This document shows, piece after piece, positions 17,014 to 25,109 of a stretch of DNA of 64,000 bases. Source of the DNA: an uncultured Clostridia bacterium (lineage in GTDB: Bacteria > Bacillota > Clostridia > Oscillospirales > Acutalibacteraceae); NCBI GenBank assembly GCA_947166625.1, contig CAMVEX010000006.1:1-64000 (forward strand), given 5' to 3'. The translations under genes were made by a program, and so were the position numbers. How positions within the stretch are numbered: the stretch's first letter is position 1; every line of letters begins with the position of its first letter. The notes under the pieces are model-generated. The model was not told where the DNA came from. It saw only the letters and a list, made by a program, of their open reading frames with translations, and did not search any database.

Positions 17014-17682
17014 ATGCCCGGCACTAAAGCAATGACAATAAAAGAAAAATTTAACAATATCCGGGAGCCCAAGCCGCAGACGAAGACGGGCACCGTTTTG
17101 ACCGCACTGTTTTCTCTGGCATCCGGGACAGCGCTCGGGATCTTTTCAAAATGGCTCGATGATCTCGAGCTTGACAGCGCTGTCCGGTGGCACAGATTTA
17201 TCGAGGCAACGGATCTCGGCAATTTCTTTTCCGATATTGCCGTATGGCTGGCGGCCGCTTTGATCATCGCCGTTTTCAGCCGGTCGGCTTTGCGGGCGGC
17301 ACTGAATGTGTTTGTGTTTTTTGCCGGGATGTGCGCAGCTTATCACATTTACACCGTGGTTTTCAGCGGATTCAACCCGTCATCATATATGATGATCTGG
17401 TATGCGGTCACGGCGCTGTCTCCCCTGCTCGCCGCCGCTTGCCGGTATGCGAAAGGCAAAGGCACAATCAGTACGGTTTTAAGCGCGGGGATAATCGCGG
17501 TATTGTTTTTATCTTGTTTTTCGATAGGTTTTTTCTACATAGATCTCAAAGGAATATTGTATTTGATCGTATTTTGCGTCGGTGCGGCGGTCATTTACGA
17601 TAATCCGAAGCAATTCTTTATATCTTTACCCGCCGGAATTATAACCGCTTTTATCATAAATCCGATCTGGCCGTTCCGGTGA
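17014..17682 (+). CDS. Polytopic membrane protein, DUF6518-like
   Basis: A 222-residue protein with a polar N terminus of about 25 residues and roughly six hydrophobic spans (starting TVLTALFSLASGTALGIFSKWL). The arrangement suggests the DUF6518 group, but I am not certain. GGAGG lies 10 nt before the ATG, and a small GAGCG/CGCTC hairpin sits just upstream of that site. No catalytic or transport motif is visible. Confidence 0.65.
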   Translation: MPGTKAMTIKEKFNNIREPKPQTKTGTVLTALFSLASGTALGIFSKWLDDLELDSAVRWHRFIEATDLGNFFSDIAVWLAAALIIAVFSRSALRAALNVFVFFAGMCAAYHIYTVVFSGFNPSSYMMIWYAVTALSPLLAAACRYAKGKGTISTVLSAGIIAVLFLSCFSIGFFYIDLKGILYLIVFCVGAAVIYDNPKQFFISLPAGIITAFIINPIWPFR

Positions 17683-17719
17683 ATAATTCACGGTATAAGA
17701 GAGAAAGGAGCCGATTTTT

Positions 17720-18466
17720 ACGGAATACATCAGAGTAACCAAAGAAAACATTGAAAGCGAGCATATCTGCTGCGCCATCTCAAACAACAAAGATATACAG
17801 GTTTCTTCAAAAAAAGCGTGGCTTTCAGATCGGTTTGACGACGGACTTGTATTTTTGAAGAGCACTCAGCGCGGCAAATGCTTTATTGAGTATATCCCGG
17901 CAGAGAATGCGTGGATTCCGATCGAAGCCGACGGATATATGTATATCGACTGTCTATGGGTCTCAGGCTCATTCAAAGGGCACGGTTATTCAAACGATCT
18001 GCTCGGTGCCTGCATTGAGGACAGCAAAGGCAAAGGGAAACAAGGGCTTTGCATTCTTTCATCCGCTAAAAAGAAGCCGTTCCTTGCAGACCCGAAATAT
18101 CTGAAATACAAGGGATTTAACGTATGTGATGAATCCGACAACGGGATCCAGCTTTGGTATCTGCCATTCTCTGAGAATGCAAAAAAGCCGAAATTCAGAG
18201 AATGCGCAAAGCATCCTCATACCGACGGCGACGGCTACACGCTCTATTACACAAGCCAATGCCCGTTTAACGCAAAATACGTGCCGATAGTTGAAAAAGC
18301 GGCGAAGGAAAACGATATTCCGTTTAAGGCGATACATATTGACAGCAGGGAGCAGGCGCAAAGCGCTCCCTCACCCGTAACGACTTACGCGCTGTTTTAC
18401 AAAGGAGAATACCTGACGAACGAGCAGATGAATGACGCAAAATTCCTGAAGCTCGCATTGAAATAA
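17720..18466 (+). CDS. GNAT acetyltransferase fused to YoaP-like domain, with ACG at the start position
   Basis: About 248 residues. The N-terminal half is a GNAT acetyltransferase fold (DCLWVSGSFKGHGYSNDLL is the acetyl-CoA-binding turn). The C-terminal 80 residues form a thioredoxin-like YoaP domain (YYTSQCPFNAKYVP). The ORF track begins at an internal TTG (17855), which would cut off the first GNAT strand. Upstream the frame continues as EYIRVTKENIE and reaches ACG at 17720, placed 9 nt after AAAGGAG. No ATG, GTG or TTG exists between the in-frame stop at 17696 and this ACG. Either ACG (or ATT at 17714) is used, or the ATG has mutated. Substrate unknown. Confidence 0.78.
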   Translation, partial: TEYIRVTKENIESEHICCAISNNKDIQVSSKKAWLSDRFDDGLVFLKSTQRGKCFIEYIPAENAWIPIEADGYMYIDCLWVSGSFKGHGYSNDLLGACIEDSKGKGKQGLCILSSAKKKPFLADPKYLKYKGFNVCDESDNGIQLWYLPFSENAKKPKFRECAKHPHTDGDGYTLYYTSQCPFNAKYVPIVEKAAKENDIPFKAIHIDSREQAQSAPSPVTTYALFYKGEYLTNEQMNDAKFLKLALK

Positions 18467-18480
18467 ACCGGAGGGACACT

Positions 18481-18795
18481 ATGGCTTCAAGCAAAGAATA
18501 CCTCGATTACATATTGGAGCAGTTATCCGACACGGATGATGTGACTTATCGCGCAATGATGGGCGAATATATCATCTATTATCGCGGCAGGGTCATCGGC
18601 GGGATATATGACAACCGCTTCCTTGTGAAGCCGACGAGATCCGCCGCGGAGCTGATGCCCGGAGCATCCGCAGAGATCCCGTATGACGGGGCGAAAGAGA
18701 TGCTGCTCGTCGAAAACATCGAAGACAGGGCTTTTCTTAAAGAACTGTTTGAAAAAATGTATGACGAGCTTCCCGTTCCGAAGAAAAGAAATTGA
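18481..18795 (+). CDS. TfoX/Sxy N-terminal domain protein
   Basis: A 104-residue protein matching the TfoX N-terminal domain: YLDYILEQLSDTDDVTYRAMMGEYIIYYRGRVIGG at the start, then the KPTRSAAELMPGA region. In proteobacteria TfoX controls competence genes. In Clostridia stand-alone copies are common and their role is unknown, so no regulatory role is claimed. GGAGGG lies 7 nt before the ATG, and the gene follows the GNAT gene by 14 nt. Confidence 0.85.
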   Translation: MASSKEYLDYILEQLSDTDDVTYRAMMGEYIIYYRGRVIGGIYDNRFLVKPTRSAAELMPGASAEIPYDGAKEMLLVENIEDRAFLKELFEKMYDELPVPKKRN

Positions 18796-18832
18796 GAGAG
18801 ATATGGACAGACAAAAAACAAAGGAGAAAATT

Positions 18833-19471
18833 ATGCCATCAAAAAGAATAATCGCCGTAAATGCAGGGCCGAGACGCGGCTGGAATACAGATACGCTGAT
18901 CTCAAACGCGATCAAAGGCGCCGAGGACGCGGGAGCAGAGGTAATAAAATTCGATTTGTTCCGCCTCGAAAAATACACGGGATGCATCTCCTGCTTCGGC
19001 TGCAAAAAAGAGAAAAACAAGGGTCATTGCATTTGCAGAGACGGTCTGACGGGCGTACTTGACGCTGTAAGAGAATCAGACGGGCTTATAATCGGCTCGC
19101 CCAATTATCTCTCGGAAATGACGGCTTCATTCAGGGCGCTTTATGAAAGGCTGATCTTTCAGAATCTGACATATAATGTTGAAAATCCCTGCTGCAACGC
19201 TCACCCGATACCCGTTATATTGATAATGACGAGCAACGCGCCGGACACTAACTACATAAATCTCGTAAATAATTATAAACAGACGCTCAGCAGATTTGTG
19301 GGGCCGACCGAAACGCTTATCAGCGGAAATACGCTTCAGCTGAAGGATTACGGCAAGACAGACTGGGAATGGACCTTATTTGACCCGGCGGCAAAGCTGG
19401 AGAGACACGAAAAGGTATTCCCGCTTGAATGCAAAAAAGCCTATGAAATGGGAGCGGCTCTCGTAAAATAA
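18833..19471 (+). CDS. Flavodoxin-fold NAD(P)H-dependent FMN reductase / iron-sulfur flavoprotein
   Basis: A 212-residue flavodoxin-like protein. The N-terminal strand and phosphate loop (IIAVNAGPRRGWNTDTL) bind FMN. A cysteine cluster CISCFGCKK..GHCIC near residue 45 resembles that of iron-sulfur flavoproteins, followed by GLIIGSPNYLSEMTA. The start MPSKRI is chosen because AAGGAG lies 6 nt upstream; the longer frame overlaps tfoX-like coding. It probably transfers electrons to quinones, metals or another acceptor that cannot be named from sequence. Confidence 0.85.
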   Translation: MPSKRIIAVNAGPRRGWNTDTLISNAIKGAEDAGAEVIKFDLFRLEKYTGCISCFGCKKEKNKGHCICRDGLTGVLDAVRESDGLIIGSPNYLSEMTASFRALYERLIFQNLTYNVENPCCNAHPIPVILIMTSNAPDTNYINLVNNYKQTLSRFVGPTETLISGNTLQLKDYGKTDWEWTLFDPAAKLERHEKVFPLECKKAYEMGAALVK

Positions 19472-19514
19472 GCCAACGCACGATTTACCTGCCGAATGAA
19501 AGGGGCTGATCGGC

Positions 19515-19841
19515 ACGGAAAGATTTATATTTTCTTTGATCGTATTCCCGGTAGCAATTCTTTTCACTTCGCTCGGAATTTATTCTTTCAGGCGCAAAGA
19601 GCCGATGTGGTTTTGGTCCGGCAAAGCGGTTGACAGAGACGAAATCTCGGATATTCCCTCATACAACAGAGCAAACGGAAAAATGTGGATAGGTTTTTCG
19701 CTGATATTCTGGCTCTCGGCCCTGCTCAGCATTTTGAATATCGGAGCCGCGGGCGCGGTAATGGGAGCCGGGATGATATTGGGGATCCCTCTGCTCGTCG
19801 TAATCTACGGCAGGATTTACGCAAAATACAAAAATTATTAA
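19515..19841 (+). CDS. Small membrane protein (SdpI-like), with ACG at the start position
   Basis: About 108 residues with three hydrophobic spans and the motif FRRKEPMWFWSGK, typical of small SdpI/DUF-type membrane proteins of Clostridia. The ORF track begins at TTG 19536, but in-frame sequence upstream reads ERFIFS and reaches ACG at 19515. That ACG lies 9 nt after AAGGGG, the same layout as the GNAT gene 1.8 kb upstream. There is no ATG or GTG between the in-frame stop at 19497 and this point; CTG 19506 is the only other near-cognate codon and abuts the ribosome site. Function unknown. Confidence 0.65.
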   Translation, partial: TERFIFSLIVFPVAILFTSLGIYSFRRKEPMWFWSGKAVDRDEISDIPSYNRANGKMWIGFSLIFWLSALLSILNIGAAGAVMGAGMILGIPLLVVIYGRIYAKYKNY

Positions 19842-19860
19842 AAGGCAAAAGAGGATACAA

Positions 19861-20658
19861 ATGAAGCTTACAATGCTCGGAACGGGCAACGCGCTCGTCA
19901 CCGAATGCTACAACACATGTTTTATAATCGACGATAACGGTCAATATTTTATGGTTGACGGCGGAGGCGGAAGCGCAATACTCAGCCAGCTGAAAAAAGG
20001 CGGATTTGAGCTTAAGGATATTCATCATATCTTTGTGACCCACAAGCATATCGACCATCTGCTCGGGATTATCTGGATCGTGAGGATCATCTGCCAATCC
20101 ATGGGCAAAGGAAAATATGAGGGCGAGGCTTATATATACGGGCATGATGAGGTGCTTTCGCTTATACGCGACCTTTGCTCAAAGCTGCTCAGCAAGGAAA
20201 AGAGATTTATCGACGACAGGCTTCATCTCATTGAAGTGACCGACGGGCAAACTCTGGACATAATAAATCACGATTTCACATTCTTTGATATAGGGTCAAC
20301 CAAAGCCAAGCAGTTCGGATTCCTTATGGATATGGGAGGCGGCGAAAAGCTGATTTGCTGCGGCGACGAGCCGTTTTCGGAGCGCGAACGAAAATACGCA
20401 GAAGGATGTAAATGGATGCTTCACGAGGCGTTTTGCCTGCATTCTCAGGCGGATATATTCGGCCCGTATGAAAAAAATCATTCAACGGTAAAGGACGCCT
20501 GCGAGCTTGCAGAGGGGCTCGGAATCAAAAATCTGCTGCTTTATCACACCGAGGATCACAACATAACACACAGGAAAGAAATGTATGCCGAAGAGGGCTC
20601 GAAATATTACTCAGGCAATCTGATAATACCCGACGACCTCGAAACGGCGGAATTATAA
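19861..20658 (+). CDS. MBL-fold metallohydrolase (RNase Z-like subfamily)
   Basis: A 265-residue metallo-beta-lactamase-fold hydrolase. It has an RNase Z-type opening (MKLTMLGTGNAL), then VDGGGGS, and the metal motif THKHIDHLLG at about residue 60. Further ligands lie in CGDEPF and the late histidine HTEDHN. The usual HxHxDH signature is kept. It could be a phosphodiesterase or tRNase Z relative; the exosite features of true RNase Z are not evident, so I do not assign rnz. It lies in the plus-strand accessory run. Confidence 0.82.
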   Translation: MKLTMLGTGNALVTECYNTCFIIDDNGQYFMVDGGGGSAILSQLKKGGFELKDIHHIFVTHKHIDHLLGIIWIVRIICQSMGKGKYEGEAYIYGHDEVLSLIRDLCSKLLSKEKRFIDDRLHLIEVTDGQTLDIINHDFTFFDIGSTKAKQFGFLMDMGGGEKLICCGDEPFSERERKYAEGCKWMLHEAFCLHSQADIFGPYEKNHSTVKDACELAEGLGIKNLLLYHTEDHNITHRKEMYAEEGSKYYSGNLIIPDDLETAEL

Positions 20659-20678
20659 AGAAAACGGAGCAAAAAGAC

Positions 20679-21044
20679 ATGACACTTGAAAAGCTGGATC
20701 ACGAATTCAGTATATGTAAAACCGAGGATTTCTCCGGCATCAAGCCCGAGGGAGAATTTACATTCATCGCCAAAACCGACGATGAAATATCGGTGGTCTG
20801 CAAAACTCAGGATGTGCCCGAAAACACCATTGCGCGAAACGACGGCTGGAGCTGTTTCAGGATCGCGCAGGCGCTTGATTTTTCGCTTGTCGGGATCTTA
20901 TCAAAGATAACCGGGATCCTTGCGCAGGCTAATACGGGAGTATTCGCGGTTTCGACCTATAACACAGATTATATCTTTGTTAAATCCGAAAATTCCGAAA
21001 AGGCCGCGCGGCTTTTATCCGAAGCGGGATATACGGTAGTTTAA
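20679..21044 (+). CDS. ACT-domain (ACT_7) protein
   Basis: A 121-residue protein with two ACT-like halves. The second half carries FRIAQALDFSLVGILSKITGIL and FAVSTYNTDYIFVK, typical of the ACT_7 group of small amino-acid-binding regulators. There is no catalytic domain, so it would act by binding a ligand or partner. GGAGC lies upstream of the ATG. Partner and ligand are unknown; the neighbouring genes give no metabolic hint. Confidence 0.8.
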   Translation: MTLEKLDHEFSICKTEDFSGIKPEGEFTFIAKTDDEISVVCKTQDVPENTIARNDGWSCFRIAQALDFSLVGILSKITGILAQANTGVFAVSTYNTDYIFVKSENSEKAARLLSEAGYTVV

Positions 21045-21060
21045 CGGCAAATAAATTCTG

Positions 21061-21741
21061 ATGAGGAGTAAAAATGCGGCAATGATTTCCGATTTTGAAA
21101 AGAAGGTAATATCCGACCCTTCCGGATTCACGGTATTGGCGGACTTTGTGCCCGGAATAATCCAGGAGATAAGATATTATTCAAGCTATAATTTTATAGG
21201 CGAACGGATTGACGGATATGAGGAGCCCTGCGCCCTGCTGACAAAAGAGGCGGCAAGAGCCCTCAAAAGCGTTGCAAAAGAAATGAATGTACGCGGTTAC
21301 CGCCTTAAAGTGTTTGACGCCTACCGCCCGGCGACCGCCGTAAAGCATTTTGTGCTTTGGGGAATAGAAGACACCGACATAAGGATGAAGCAGTATTTTT
21401 ATCCCGATCTCGAAAAGCAGGAGCTTTTTATAAAGGGATATATCGCGAAGCAATCAAGCCACAGCAGAGGGAGCACCGTTGATCTGACCCTGCTCGATAT
21501 GGCGAGCGGGAAAGAGGTCGATATGGGAAGCCCGTTTGACTTTTTCGGCGAAATATCTCACCCCGATTACAGGGGCATAACCGACGAGCAGTATCAAAAC
21601 AGGATGGAGCTGAGAAACTGTATGATAAGAAACGGTTTTGAGCCCATAGACTGCGAGTGGTGGCATTTCACATTAAAAGACGAGCCCTATCCCGATACAT
21701 ATTTCGATTTCCCGGTTTCTTCCGGATACCTTAAAAAATAG
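21061..21741 (+). CDS. D-alanyl-D-alanine dipeptidase, VanX/DdpX family
   Basis: A zinc dipeptidase of about 220 residues (family M15D). KVFDAYRPATAV, SSHSRGSTVDLTLL (histidine and aspartate zinc ligands) and CEWWHFTL (catalytic glutamate and histidine) are all present. There is no clear signal peptide, so it is probably cytosolic and would split D-Ala-D-Ala. No vanH or vanA ligase is nearby, so this is not a vancomycin cluster; peptidoglycan recycling is likelier. The start is ambiguous: ATG 21061 has no ribosome site, while ATG 21082 overlaps the stop of a three-codon ORF (ATG CGG CAA TGA at 21074) that has GAGGAG before it. Confidence 0.88.
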   Translation: MRSKNAAMISDFEKKVISDPSGFTVLADFVPGIIQEIRYYSSYNFIGERIDGYEEPCALLTKEAARALKSVAKEMNVRGYRLKVFDAYRPATAVKHFVLWGIEDTDIRMKQYFYPDLEKQELFIKGYIAKQSSHSRGSTVDLTLLDMASGKEVDMGSPFDFFGEISHPDYRGITDEQYQNRMELRNCMIRNGFEPIDCEWWHFTLKDEPYPDTYFDFPVSSGYLKK

Positions 21742-21758
21742 ATAAAGGAGTGGTCCTG

Positions 21759-22352
21759 ATGGAAATGAGAAAGGGATGCACCGTTCCTTTCCCGGACGCA
21801 CTGACAGAGGGCTATGAAATACACGAAAACGGTTTTATCGCAAATGTTTCCGCAGATAAAATAAGGGATGTGATGGAGCATTTTGTCGCCGTTCACAACG
21901 AGCCGATGTTTTTTATACTCGAGATCCCGTCAAGATATGATGATGAATCCGATAACGGCGACGGCACTGTAAGCTCCTTTCACAAAGATGTTTATTATAT
22001 TGACGGCTGTTCAAGGGAGGATGCTCTGGCGATCCTCGAGTGCTCATCCTCCGTTTTGATAAATGACGGGCTCTGCTCCTTCGGATTCGGATGCCACGAT
22101 TCACGCGATGAGATCATTTTCGGCAAATATAATGTGACAACGGTATTCACGGAAAACAAGCAGAGATTCAGCGGATTTTTTGAAAAGCACGATATACGCC
22201 ACACCTGCAAGCTGCTGACCGCACCCGAAACATTTTCGGCGGAAAACCCCGGAATTTCACGAAGAGAGGACACCGGCGGAAAAAGCGTATATTCCGTAAT
22301 AGATGACTGTGCGGATCGGGGCATATATAAGGCCGAACGCAGAGAGGAATAA
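21759..22352 (+). CDS. Conserved hypothetical protein
   Basis: A 197-residue soluble protein beginning MEMRKGCTVPFPDAL. I do not recognise the family. It has several cysteines (for example DGLCSFGFGCHD) and an acidic middle. AAAGGAG is 9 nt before the ATG at 21759; the ORF-track GTG at 21750 overlaps that site and is not used here. It lies 17 nt after the VanX-type gene and 4 nt before the AlkD gene. Function unknown. Confidence 0.68.
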   Translation: MEMRKGCTVPFPDALTEGYEIHENGFIANVSADKIRDVMEHFVAVHNEPMFFILEIPSRYDDESDNGDGTVSSFHKDVYYIDGCSREDALAILECSSSVLINDGLCSFGFGCHDSRDEIIFGKYNVTTVFTENKQRFSGFFEKHDIRHTCKLLTAPETFSAENPGISRREDTGGKSVYSVIDDCADRGIYKAERREE

Positions 22353-22356
22353 CGCG

Positions 22357-23046
22357 ATGACAAAAAGAGAGATAATCCCCTGCCTCAAAAACGCGGAGGA
22401 TATAAGTTACCGCGATTTTCAGGCGAACCTGATACCCGGCATTGACAGGCGCCGCTTTATCGGTGTGAGGACACCTCAGCTCAAAGCATTCGCAAAAGAA
22501 ATATCAAAGGATAAAAAGCTTTCAAGCGCCTTTATCGGCTCGCTGCCGCATAAATATTTTGACGAAAACCAGCTTCACGCCTTTATCCTTAATGAAATAA
22601 AGGATTTTGACGAATGTGTAACAAGGGTGTCGGAATTCCTGCCCTATATTGATAACTGGGCGACCTGCGACCAGCTCTCTCCGAAGGTATTCGCAAAAAA
22701 TCGGGAGAGGCTTCTGCCGTATATTGATAAATGGATAAAATCGGAGCAAACCTACACGGTAAGATTCGGGATCGGGATGCTGATGAGGCATTTTCTCGAT
22801 GATGATTTCGATATAAAATATCCGCAGGCAATAGCTGAAATCAAAAGCGATGAATACTATATAAATATGATGATCGCGTGGTATTTTGCCACGGCTCTGG
22901 CAAAGCAATATGAGGCGATTCTTCCGTTTATAGAGGAAAAACTGCTCGGAGCATGGGTACATAACAAAACGATCCAAAAAGCTGTTGAAAGCTACAGGAT
23001 AACGGATGCGCAGAAAGAATATCTCAAATTGCTGAAAATAAAATGA
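22357..23046 (+). CDS. DNA alkylation repair protein, AlkD-like HEAT-repeat family
   Basis: A 229-residue alpha-helical protein of the AlkD family. RRRFIGVRTPQLKAFAKEI, FLPYIDNWATCDQLSPK, and WYFATALAKQYEAIL are characteristic; the NWATCD segment holds the conserved tryptophan and aspartate of the DNA-binding cleft. AlkD enzymes remove bulky or positively charged alkyl bases without base flipping. The start at 22357 lies 4 nt after the preceding stop, implying coupling. A strong terminator follows and closes the plus-strand accessory run. Confidence 0.87.
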   Translation: MTKREIIPCLKNAEDISYRDFQANLIPGIDRRRFIGVRTPQLKAFAKEISKDKKLSSAFIGSLPHKYFDENQLHAFILNEIKDFDECVTRVSEFLPYIDNWATCDQLSPKVFAKNRERLLPYIDKWIKSEQTYTVRFGIGMLMRHFLDDDFDIKYPQAIAEIKSDEYYINMMIAWYFATALAKQYEAILPFIEEKLLGAWVHNKTIQKAVESYRITDAQKEYLKLLKIK

Positions 23047-23052
23047 AAAAGC

Positions 23053-23081
23053 AAAGGACACTGCCTTGGGCAGTGTCCTTT
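23053..23081. terminator. Bidirectional intrinsic terminator
   Basis: A perfect 13-bp stem (AAAGGACACTGCC / GGCAGTGTCCTTT) with a TTG loop sits between convergent genes. The U-rich run is better on the minus strand (TTTGCTTTTT), closing the rpe-to-hydrolase unit. It should also stop the plus-strand transcript. Confidence 0.9.
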
Positions 23082-23099
23082 AATAATGCGAAAAGAATT

Positions 23100-24038
23100 T
23101 TATTTGATCTTTGAGAGCGCCCATTCACCGATATCTTCATAAACCTGCTCACGGTTTATCTCATTATGTATCTCGTGGCGCATTCCGGGATAAAGCTTCA
23201 GAGTGACTTCATAGCATCCCTGATTTTTAAGCTTTGTGCAAACCTCGCGGACTCCTTTGCCGTAAGCGCCGACGGGATCTTCCTCACCGGCAGTAAGAAG
23301 TATGGGCAGGGTCTTTGGCACCTGTTCATACCAATCCTCGGCGGAAACGGTTTTGAGCAGAGTAAAGAGATCTCTGTAGCCGGTGGCGGTGAAAAGGAAG
23401 CCGCAGTAAGGATCGGCGATATATTTATCGACTATGGCGTTATCATAGGTCAGCCAATCGAATGAGGTGCGCGGAGAGGGGATCTGCTTGAGATATGTGC
23501 CGAAGGCGATTTTGTTTATGAATTCGCTCTTATGAAGCATACCTTTGGATTTGGCGATGATATTTGAAAGCATTATACCTGCCGCCGCGGCGGGATTCGC
23601 TCCGCTTGTGCCGCAGATAACTGCCGCCTTGAGCCTCGGATCGGTGCCGTAACGGCGGATATATTCTCTCGCGATAAACGAGCCCATACTGTGTCCGTAA
23701 TAAACAACGGGGACATCTGGGAATTCGCCTTCGATAAGATCGGCGACAAGGCGTACATCTTCAACGAGCGCATTCCAGCCGTCTTTTTCACCGAAAAAGC
23801 CGAGTTCGGAATTATTCCTGACCGATTTACCGTGACCCTCGTTATCGTGAAGGCATACGGCAAAGCCCTTGGCGCACAGGCGCGAGGCAAATTCCTCGTA
23901 TCTCTCGCCGTGCTCAGCCATACCGTGAGTCATCTGAAAAATTGCCTTAACTCCGTCATCGGGATACCAGCAGCGCACAAAGATATCCGCAAGGCCCGAG
24001 GTTGAATGAACGGTGTATTCTTTTCTGATAATTTCCAT
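23100..24038 (-). CDS. Alpha/beta hydrolase, monoacylglycerol lipase-like
   Basis: A 312-residue serine hydrolase (Hydrolase_4 group). QMTHGMAEHGERYEEFA opens the fold, HDNEGHGKS follows, and GHSMGSFIARE is the nucleophile elbow near residue 115. The acid is probably in LLTAGEEDPVG and the histidine in YPGMRHEIHNE. There is no signal peptide, so it is cytosolic and likely cleaves glycerides or short esters. It is the last gene of the long minus-strand unit, 15 nt after the DUF6472 gene, and ends at the bidirectional terminator. Confidence 0.88.
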   Translation of the reverse strand: MEIIRKEYTVHSTSGLADIFVRCWYPDDGVKAIFQMTHGMAEHGERYEEFASRLCAKGFAVCLHDNEGHGKSVRNNSELGFFGEKDGWNALVEDVRLVADLIEGEFPDVPVVYYGHSMGSFIAREYIRRYGTDPRLKAAVICGTSGANPAAAAGIMLSNIIAKSKGMLHKSEFINKIAFGTYLKQIPSPRTSFDWLTYDNAIVDKYIADPYCGFLFTATGYRDLFTLLKTVSAEDWYEQVPKTLPILLTAGEEDPVGAYGKGVREVCTKLKNQGCYEVTLKLYPGMRHEIHNEINREQVYEDIGEWALSKIK

Positions 24039-24053
24039 AGCAATAGCCCTTTC

Positions 24054-24224
24054 TCAATTTTGTTTTTTAACTATTTTATATTCGTCATAGGGAGAATAAT
24101 AGGGGCATTCAAAATTGCCGCCCTGCATAAATCTGTATAATTCATCCTCATCGAGGTTGACGAGGCAGACATACATCTCGCTCTCATCATCATAATCATA
24201 ATAGACGCAGTTATCACAAATCAC
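24054..24224 (-). CDS. DUF6472-like small cysteine protein (missed by ORF track)
   Basis: A 56-residue protein starting at GTG, with the pattern MICDNCVYYDYDDE, one further Cys in the centre and ECPYYSPYDEYKIVKK at the end. Four cysteines in CxxC...C...C spacing suggest a small metal-binding fold, and the whole matches the DUF6472 type found in Clostridia. Its GTGA start overlaps the folK stop, so it is translated with the folate operon. It is too short for the ORF list. The function is unknown; a link to folate genes is only positional. Confidence 0.8.
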   Translation of the reverse strand: MICDNCVYYDYDDESEMYVCLVNLDEDELYRFMQGGNFECPYYSPYDEYKIVKKQN

Positions 24225-24733
24225 AGCAAATCACCCTGCTCCGGAATGATAAGCTCATATCCCGTTTTATCCACTCCGTCTTCACCCAGCTCACGCAGAG
24301 CGGGGCCGAACAGGATACCGAGTGCTCTGCCCTGCGGAAAAATATCCGAAAGCGGCTTCAAGACGAACGCCCGCTCCATCATCCGTGGATGAGGCAGAGA
24401 CAACTCAAAGCTTTCATTCTTATAATTTTCGTAGAGAAGCAGATCGAGGTCTATCAGACGGGGACCGTTTTTTTCGGTCCTGACTCTGCCCATCGCCGCT
24501 TCTATACCGAGGCATCCGCCCAGCAAAGTCAAGGGCGACGCCGTGGTATGAACAAGTACGACGGCGTTATAAAATCTCCCCTGATCCGTCTTGCCGACGG
24601 GATCCGTTTCATAGACTGCCGACCCGGCTATCACCTTGACATTGGGCAGGCGCGAAATCGCTCTGATCGCCATATTGAGATTGCCTATCCTGTCACCGAT
24701 ATTGGTGCCGAGTCCTATTACTGCCTGGCTCAT
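24221..24733 (-). CDS. folK: 2-amino-4-hydroxy-6-hydroxymethyldihydropteridine pyrophosphokinase
   Basis: A 170-residue HPPK that transfers pyrophosphate from ATP to 6-hydroxymethyl-dihydropterin. AVIGLGTNIGDR begins the fold, with GRFYNAVV, and the signature GPRLIDLDLLLYEN carries the magnesium-binding aspartates. The start MSQAVIG is chosen over the longer ORF start because GGGGAG precedes it and the longer form would run into folB. It lies 16 nt after folB in the folE-folP-folB-folK order. Confidence 0.94.
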   Translation of the reverse strand: MSQAVIGLGTNIGDRIGNLNMAIRAISRLPNVKVIAGSAVYETDPVGKTDQGRFYNAVVLVHTTASPLTLLGGCLGIEAAMGRVRTEKNGPRLIDLDLLLYENYKNESFELSLPHPRMMERAFVLKPLSDIFPQGRALGILFGPALRELGEDGVDKTGYELIIPEQGDLL

Positions 24734-24749
24734 TTTATCATCTCCCCGC

Positions 24750-25109
24750 TTATTTACCGACGGTGATCTCGACCGCCGTATATTCAAAATCCGCGTCTAT
24801 CGGAGCCTCCGGCTTTTTGAGAAGCACCGTTACGGATTTAAGTTCCTTAAACTGCGAAAAAAGGCCGTCCGCCACACGCATGGCGGCTCTTTCGATAAGA
24901 TCATCCCTTTGGGCGAGGAAAATCTTTTTTGCCTCTTTGATAATAGCCGAATAGCTGACCGTATCGCTGAGCTTATCGGTTATACCCGGCTTTGTGAGGT
25001 CGATTGACGCAGTAATATCGAGAATAAAATTCTGACCGTTAACCTTCTCTTCGGGGTTTACACCGTGATAGCCGAAGATTTTAAGGCCTTTTACAATGAT
25101 TTTATCCAT
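24750..25109 (-). CDS. folB: Dihydroneopterin aldolase
   Basis: A 119-residue tunnelling-fold enzyme that cleaves 7,8-dihydroneopterin to 6-hydroxymethyl-dihydropterin and glycolaldehyde. IIVKGLKIFGYHGVNPEEK is the family N terminus, with the active-site Tyr and the Glu following; a late lysine lies in VLLKKPEAPIDADF. Length is normal. It overlaps folP by 8 nt and precedes folK. Confidence 0.94.
   Translation of the reverse strand: MDKIIVKGLKIFGYHGVNPEEKVNGQNFILDITASIDLTKPGITDKLSDTVSYSAIIKEAKKIFLAQRDDLIERAAMRVADGLFSQFKELKSVTVLLKKPEAPIDADFEYTAVEITVGK

Noticed and set aside
17855-18466. GNAT gene starting at TTG 17855
   Set aside because: It would remove the first conserved GNAT strand, and no ribosome site precedes it; in-frame coding continues upstream to the ACG.
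21061-21741. Vancomycin-resistance cluster based on the VanX-type gene
   Set aside because: No vanH, vanA-type ligase or VanRS genes are nearby; a lone dipeptidase is more likely in peptidoglycan turnover.
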